Shown here: one piece after another, positions 57,759 to 64,000 of the stretch
Numbering within the stretch: the stretch's first letter is position 1
Layout: each line of letters opens with the position of its first letter
From: Gnetum montanum
Lineage: Eukaryota; Streptophyta; Gnetopsida; Gnetales; Gnetaceae
DNA length: 64,000 nucleotides
Assembly (NCBI GenBank): GCA_015680685.1
Contig: MNCI01009376.1
Location: 597,669 to 661,668, forward strand
Reading direction: 5' to 3'
The notes under the pieces: model-generated
Told to the model about the DNA's origin: nothing
The model's input: only the letters and a program-made list of their open reading frames with translations
Databases searched by the model: none
Position numbers and translations under genes: made by a program

Positions 57759-59144
57759 TGAAACACCACCAAGAAAAAACATGTTATAACTTGTAATCTT
57801 CATCATCCAACTTGAGGCAAGATTTGGTTTATGACCGTTGAGTTACAATCTTGCATACTTTAACTTTTTGAGGCTGAAAAATGCCACATAAGTTGCTACT
57901 ACCTTACTTCCCAAGTGGAAAAAGTGCTATTATGTCTATATATGAGCTTGGAAAGGCTAAAAATGCCATGGGGACTGCAAAATTTCGCATTCTCATGGGT
58001 TTTTGTAGAGGTATAGCCTCAATTACGCTGGAACCATCTACCCCTAATGTAGATGGTATTTGGTTTTCATTATTTCCCAAAAACACACAACATAATCACC
58101 ACAAGCATAGTTGCAAGACCAACATTGGTGTTGTTGGATTTTCCATTTTCCCAACAATTGCCAGTGTAGTTGTAATAGTTTTCTAGTGGTGGAAGCATGG
58201 TCAACATAGTCATCATGGATTTTCAATAGGTGCAATTTGGCCAATGTAGTCACCATGATTTCAATAGAGTCATGAAATCCCAACGTAGTCCTCTAAGGCC
58301 AATGGAGTTAGGGTGAAGGCTAGCATATTCACAAATGTTTTTTTACTATTTTTAGTATACAAATGGGTTTTGGTGGCCTTGGTGCATCAAAATGTATCAT
58401 AAATGGTCAAGTATGCTAGAAATCATAGTCATTACACTACAAATAAACATCATTTTGTCAAAAATCATGGTAGAAATTTGTAGCATGAAATCAGCAACCT
58501 AAAACCTATCAAAGCCAAACATAAACATCTTATTCAAGTTCCACACTTTAGCAATTTTGAGCAATCTTAAACTAGCAATTATGCAACCCCATAGCCTTGT
58601 ATTGCAACATTGACAACTTTTGAAAGTAAGTTGGTATCTACGATGGGCATCAAATACTTCCAATGTAATACAATTGCATCAAGAGTGGAAAACCATTATT
58701 TACACCACCTGTAACCAAAGTTACAAACCTGAAAGAAAACCAGCAAAGAGTTGTGCTACAATTGGAGTTGGGAAGAATGTGGATTGTGGAGTTTAACGAT
58801 AGAATACATCCTATCAGCTCCAAAAAGCTTCAAGATCCATCTAAGTCAACTTCTTGTACACTTGAGAATACCATCTATACTTCTTGAATGTTATACTTTC
58901 CTCCAATAAAGTTTTAGGTTCATTTGTGGTGAATATTTTATTCAATGTTTAACTCTATGTTAATTCATTTTTGTTTGAATCTGCAATTTTATTTTTCCAT
59001 TTATACTTTGTAAGTTCTTGGGTGATTGAAAAGACTATCTAGAGCACCTTGGATCCTATTTTTGGAGGTCCTTGGGATCCAAGGTTAGGCTATCACAACT
59101 TGGAATTTTTGGTTTTCCAACAACCAAATTTTCTAGGTGTTATA
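57759..59144 (+). repeat. 5' LTR of element C
   Basis: 1386 bp from TGAAACACCACCAAG to TCTAGGTGTTATA. It resembles the LTRs of A at the first 45 bp and the last 250 bp (for example GAGCACCTTGGATCC against GGGCACCTTGAATTCC, then TGGTTTTCCAA...TTTTCTAGGTG). The middle is unrelated in detail but is rich in a motif like CCAGTGTAGTT or CCAATGTAGTC. Confidence 0.75.
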
Positions 59145-59965
59145 GTTTCTAATGCTAGAATGAGGGCCTCCACCCAAATTGTCAACTCAAAAACCTATTC
59201 CAACATTTTGGAAAACCTTTTTTCAACATTTTCCAAAAACCTTTTTTCAAATATTTTTAATGTTTTCAAAAACCTTTTATAAATATTTACCCTAAAAACC
59301 AATGTTGGTACCCTAATTCCTACCAATAATAACCAGTGTAGTTGTGGTTGGTAATTTGGATGTTTACTATACTTTCACAATAGCTGTTGGATTCTCTAGA
59401 ACCTAGTGTAGTCAATGCCAAAACCTACAATTTTTGCCAACTGAAAGTTGCATTTGGATTCTAAAGCCCAGTGTAGATCATCCTAACACCCAACCACATC
59501 TGTTATAAAATCTTGTAGTAAAAATCCAACATAGACATCTCCAAGACTCTAGCATAGTCTTGGGAAAACCAAAAATTTTTGTAATTAATCTCTCAAACCA
59601 ACATACACACCCTTTAATGAAAAATTTTCAACTTGGTTTTGTCCAAGTAAAAACCCATTTCCACCACCTACCTCAACATAGTTGGCTAGAAAACACTATG
59701 GTCTATTGCATACTTTAGTGTAGATACCACTAAGAAAACTAATGTAGTTGGTGTTACCAACTTTAAAACTATAATGGCATTTTCCTCAAAGGGTAATATA
59801 TAACATCTACATTGCAATAATAGTTTCAACACCTATTTTTATTTATAATCAACTACACCATTGGAGTAATCCAACTTACTAGAATTTTTACTAAAAATAA
59901 TAAAAAAGTCAAAAATAACATCTTTGATAATTCCTTTCAATAAGTCCATAGTTTTACCTGTAGAC
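59145..59965 (+). other. Primer site and leader of element C
   Basis: TAATGCTAGAATGAGGGCC (59150-59168) matches the candidate primer site of A. The leader then carries about ten copies of a short motif such as CCAGTGTAGTT, CCAACATAGAC, CTAGCATAGTC and CCAGTGTAGAT, spaced 40-100 bp apart, in place of the GTGGAG-ending version used by A. No ORF. Confidence 0.6.
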
Positions 59966-62900
59966 ATGACCAACATGACATCCAATCAAGATTGAGTGAG
60001 GATCTATGATCCTAAAGACCTTGCTATAGCCAAGTGTAGATAATCACTTAGGTAAAGATGCCAAAGCCTAGACTTCATTGTGCCCAAAGAAGATCACTAC
60101 AACTACATATGCACAAAAATCCAAGCCGAATTACTCCTTCCACATGTAGAGGCTAAAGCCAAGTGTTAGTATGAGTTAATTCATCATAATGGAAAGGAGA
60201 ACATACCCTCATCCTATCACAAGGTCCCCTTTAATGACACTCAGGCATGCATACTTTCCTAACTGATTGAGATAGATGAACAAAGTAAAAAGCTCAGTTT
60301 GGAGGACTAGCATGAAGAGCATGATGAGTTCAAGGTGGAGCCCTAACCAAAAACCTTCATAGGGGGCCTATTCCAATAATTGGCCCCTCAAACCATCACA
60401 TCCACTTTGGCCTTGTCTGTCTCTTCTATGGAACATGCATCTTAACCTTCATCTCCTATATATCCCATAATGTTTAGGACAACATTGATTATAGGGATGC
60501 ATGAGCCATAAGTTGTGCCTCAAATGGCCTCCTTATTTTCATCCATGCTCTTTGCCATGTAGCGTCATTCTACATGGCCCTCACTGATAGTTCTAACCAT
60601 AGCCCACCCCTTCTCTATACCAATAGACCCCACAGTAGGACCATAAGCTACCCAAGAGACATAAATATCGATTGTCCACTTTGTGCCTTAGGTCCTAACA
60701 CAAACACCATTCTCACTATTTAGCCCACCAATGACCACCATAACCCAGCCTCTCCCCTCTATACTACAACCTATCATGAGGCCATGGGTCTCTCAAGTAA
60801 CACCTCAATCATTTATACAAACATCACAACCTACAAGAATGCCTGAAGAACCAGATCATGCATTTCAAATGATCCAAGAATTGATGGAAGTGTTATGGAA
60901 GCTTAAAGCTTCCACAATGTAGACTATAAAGATAATGGATTTCTATTAGGATGATCTAATCAGTCCTACAATCCCATCAATAACTCTTCCCCCAAGCATC
61001 CCCATTCCCTAATTCATCAAGTACAATGATGAAGGTGACCCAAACGCTCACTTGATAACCTTCTGTTCTGAGTGCCTATCACTACAAGCCTAGCTACATA
61101 CCCTAATGTAGATATTCCCTATGTCTCTTATAGGAAAATCATTAGAATGGTATCATGCATTACCAAGAGGATCTATATCCTCTCTTGAAGACTTAATTTC
61201 ACAATTTGTTAACCATTTCAAGTACAAATTGAAATCCAACATGACTATTGACCAACTGATGAAGGTTAAGTAGGGACCCCTTTAACCAATATAAAAATTC
61301 ATACAGCGATGGAATTCTCTTCTTAACAAGATTCCACAATTGATAGCTGAAACCCATCTTCTCCCAATATTCAAGGAAGCGATTAATGACTTCATTAAGT
61401 CAAAACTATACTACCTATATCCATGATCACTCAACTAAGCCTTTTTCTAGATAAAGAACATAGAGGATGTGGTCAAGGCTAGTCATAACCCTACCTACAT
61501 AGCATACAAGAACCAACACACATGGAAGGACAAAGAGAAGGGAAGGAAAAACAACATAATCATGGCCATAGTGACCAAAGATAATAAAATGATCACATAG
61601 GGATCCAAGACTAATCAATCCAAGGCCCCTGCTAAAAATAATCAACCTTCAACATATGGGACCTCTGCATCAACTACTATGAGGTCCAACTTGAACGAAA
61701 AGACTGATCAAAGTATAGTAGATTACCGTTGAAACCATTGGAACTCCTTAATCAACTGTTGAAGAGTTGAAGAATATAGTACAAATAAATGACCAAAAGT
61801 GCTCTCTAGAGGCATCACAAACTTTTTGAGATAGCCAAAAACCCCACTTTTACAACCAAGCATGACCCCCAATGCCTAAATACTTCAAGCTTAATCGTTT
61901 TTGCCACTACCATCAACTTCTAGGTCATGACACCAATGTTTTCCTAGCACTCAAGGATGACCTGTAGAAGATGATAGATAAGGGTGAATTGGTTCTCAAT
62001 GCCTCAAACATGGTCAAACCATATAACCAATCTATCTAGGTCTATAAGAACCCATTCAAAGCCAACAATAGTCTGTACACTATAGCAGCATTTAATGTGA
62101 CCAACAACACTAGACCTATGCAAGAGTCATTCATGATATAAGTATCTCCTCACAATGATAAGGGTCCTTCAACTTTGACTAGCTCAAGGTCCCCTTTTGT
62201 TATTAGGATACCATTGCCTACACCTCCCAAGGATTATTTTGTGATTAGGATAGCCCCTCTTATTAAAACCAAAACCAAAACACCTCCTACAACTGAAAAA
62301 TATCCTCCTGTAGTGACCAACACAATGGCTTCTTGACAACCAATAAACAACAAGAAGAAATTCCTAAGCAAACAATGTAAGGCCTAAGACCAATGATAAA
62401 AAACAAGTCATACCATAGAAGGAAGTGGGCTCACCAAAGCCCACTCCCATCTCATCTATCCTAATGAACTCTATTTCCTAGGCTGCCTCAACCAGTCAAC
62501 CATAGGATGACATCAAGCTAGGAGGGAAGGGAAAGGAAGCCAAGAAACCATTGAATCATGAAGTTTGCATTTTGGAGCACATGAAAAAAGTCAAGAACAC
62601 TAAGAATGAAAATCCTACAATCAATGATAAGGAATTTCTCAATGCAATGGAATAAGTCAAGTAATTTCTAAAACAAAAGAACACCTCTCTTAGCCTTTAT
62701 GACCTTGTGATAATTTCTGTTGCGCACCATGAAGCATTTGTTAAAATTTTGACCTATATTCCTATTAGTGAGGATATCAATACTAGTGAAGAGTCCATCC
62801 ATATTGTGATGGTACAACCTTCACCAATGGAATAACTGAGGTCAACAATGCTTGTGTTTTGCAATAGCAATGTTAAGACCAATCCTCAAGATGGTAAGAA
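59966..62900 (+). pseudogene. Gag remnant of element C
   Basis: The ATG at 59966 opens MTNMTSNQD, and the frame then shows IYDPKDLAIAKCR and ELIHHNGKENIP, homologous to gag of element A. A Pro/Ser/Thr-rich segment follows (60370-60850, including the open MTTITQPLPSILQPIMRPW at 60731). The retrotransposon gag domain is at about 61120-61430: IGKSLEWYHALPRGSISSL, LIAETHLLPIFKEAINDFI. A zinc-finger-like FCHYHQLLGHDTNVF and LKDDLQKMIDKGELVL lie at 61897-62000. It is a Tat-type Gag in all visible respects. Many TAG/TAA stops occur at Gln positions. It is read in nearly one frame, so few indels have accumulated. Confidence 0.75.
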
Positions 62901-63505
62901 AACCAACACTTCCATCTTCATAATCATAAGTGTAGGATAGTACAAAGTGCATAGGGTACATGTAGATGATGGAGCCACAATGAACATGATACCTTATACC
63001 ATCATAGAATATTTAGACCTAATCTAACATATGTAACATAATTCAACAATCACTCTTAAATCCTTCAGTGGATCTCAAGTAGCCATAAAAGCCTTAATCT
63101 CTCTAGAATTTATGAAAAGTGAGTAATTCCCCATAATGGCCAACTTCTTAATGGTGGAAGAGACACCAAGTTTCAACCTTATCCTAGGAAGGCCTTAGTT
63201 AGCTCAACTATGAGTTGTTTTCTCATTGATATACCAAGAGATTCACCTACCTTATGAGGAAGGTGAGATAATCATCCATGGTGATAGTGTAGTTCCCATG
63301 ATAGTCAACAATGTTAACATTGAACAAGGATCTAAAGTGGAGTTTTAGGAAGAAACTCCTACAGTTAGCCACAAAGTTGAAAAGCCTAAGAGAGCAGAAT
63401 AGGCAAAAACCAATAACTATGGGCCCATGAATGAATCATGGGAAGAGCTCTCTTTCAACATAGTGAGCAAAGGAAATGAAGAATACTGGATTGTGCAAAG
63501 TAGGT
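62901..63505 (+). pseudogene. Protease remnant of element C
   Basis: The active-site region reads VHVDDGATMNMIPYTIIE at about 62950-63010, with Asp, Asp and Gly preserved. Then come ITLKSFSGSQVAIKALISLE, PSFNLILGRP (the second conserved loop, about 63165-63200) and LPYEEGEIIIHGDSV. The frame ends near 63505 after SWEELSFNIVSKGNE. Unlike element A, the C-terminal half is present. No RT follows within the remaining 500 bp; instead the spacer and array seen after protease in A follow. Confidence 0.7.
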
Positions 63506-63835
63506 AATATACCTTCCCTAATCTTTCAAAGATTAGGAAACATTGCACAATTGATGTATCTTACCCAACTTACCCACCCTTGCACCTACAACCATATAGC
63601 CTATATTATCTATAATCTTTTTTACCCTAGTCTACATGTTTCTTGTATGCACTATTTGTTTACTTTTATTTTACTTTGTTTTAACCTTAACTTTGCACGT
63701 GGCCTATTTTTTACTCTTGTTTACAATTTACTTTTTCAAGCCTTTTTCATCTTAGAACATAAACCATAAAAATACGATAAAAACTTTAAAACCTAAAAAA
63801 CTCATAAAAATTTTAAAAATTTTTATTTTAGAGTG

Positions 63836-64000
63836 TGAGGCCTACCATGCCCTAAAACTAGAAAAAACATCATGGGTCTTACCATGGCCTAAAAATGGCA
63901 AAAATATCGTAGATCCTGCCATGGCCTAAACTAGCAAATCATACAGTCTGCCATGGCCTAAAAATGGCAAATTGTGTAACCCACCATGGCCTAAAATTGG
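63836..64000 (+). repeat. Short-unit tandem array 4 (after protease of element C)
   Basis: Five units of about 32-35 bp up to the window edge, for example TACCATGCCCTAAAACTAGA, TACCATGGCCTAAAAATGGC, GCCATGGCCTAAACTAGCAA and ACCATGGCCTAAAATTGG. Same core as array 1 of element A and in the same position relative to protease. 63506-63835 is the shared AT-rich spacer. Confidence 0.85.

Larger units (their letters stand above)
57759..64000 (+). mobile_element. Tat-like element C, 5' part (continues beyond the window)
   Basis: It starts with an LTR that opens TGAAACACCACC like the LTR of element A and is followed by a related primer site, leader, gag, protease and short-unit array in the same order as A. 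The 3' end is outside the window, so its TSD cannot be tested (TATAT precedes the LTR). It is inserted in the RT of element D. In several places it preserves more of gag-protease than A does. Confidence 0.8.

Overview
The window is plant nuclear DNA made almost entirely of old, nested and decayed transposable elements. It is AT-rich and strongly depleted in CpG. Most stop codons inside recognisable protein frames sit where a CAG, CAA, CGA or TGG codon is expected, which is the pattern left by deamination of methylated cytosine. The element types (Ty3/gypsy elements of the Athila-like and Tat-like kinds, spliced antisense genes inside them), the low density of host genes and the age of the copies suggest a large seed-plant genome, plausibly a gymnosperm. 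The species cannot be read from the sequence. No intact host gene was found. The only host-like coding sequence recognised is a broken fasciclin-like arabinogalactan protein (FLA) fragment at 3.8-4.3 kb.

Layout. (1) 1-2710, minus strand: 3' end of an Athila-like element (E), with LTR, polypurine tract and the end of a coiled-coil 3' ORF. (2) 3.8-4.3 kb: the FLA pseudogene, followed by a possible LTR (4983-6158) and a solo LTR (6881-7421) with a perfect 5-bp target-site duplication. (3) 9248-22414: element B, a full-length Athila-like element of the same family as E: LTR, tRNA-Asp-type primer site, gag, protease, RT, RNase H, integrase, a second polypurine-like tract, a spacer with a U3-like segment, a long 3' ORF, polypurine tract, LTR. 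(4) 24.4-50.85 kb, a three-layer nest. A LINE on the minus strand is split at one point in its RT by LTR element F (25609-48155, TSD GGATT/GGATC). F is itself split by the Tat-like element A (27674-45318, TSD GCCTC/GCCCC). (5) 52.0-52.8 kb: an unrecognised, apparently spliced minus-strand pseudogene. (6) 55.3-57.76 kb: minus-strand Athila/Cyclops-type pol (D), cut off in its RT by element C. (7) 57759-64000: the 5' part of element C, a relative of A, running out of the window.

Element A has the most unusual architecture. Gag-protease and RT-RNase H-second RNase H-integrase are separated by about 5 kb. That interval holds an antisense gene with five predicted exons, whose exons 2, 3 and 4 join in frame at GT-AG sites. 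Upstream of this gene is an array of roughly nine degenerate units of about 195 bp, each centred on a near-palindrome (best copy TCCACATTGGCCAATGTGGA). Short-unit tandem arrays built on CCATGGCCTAAAACTGGCA lie after gag-protease, before RT and after integrase. Element C has the same array after its protease, so at least that part of the layout is a family trait.

All coding regions described are pseudogenes. Boundaries given by LTR alignment and TSDs are firm to a few bases. Domain boundaries within decayed ORFs are approximate.
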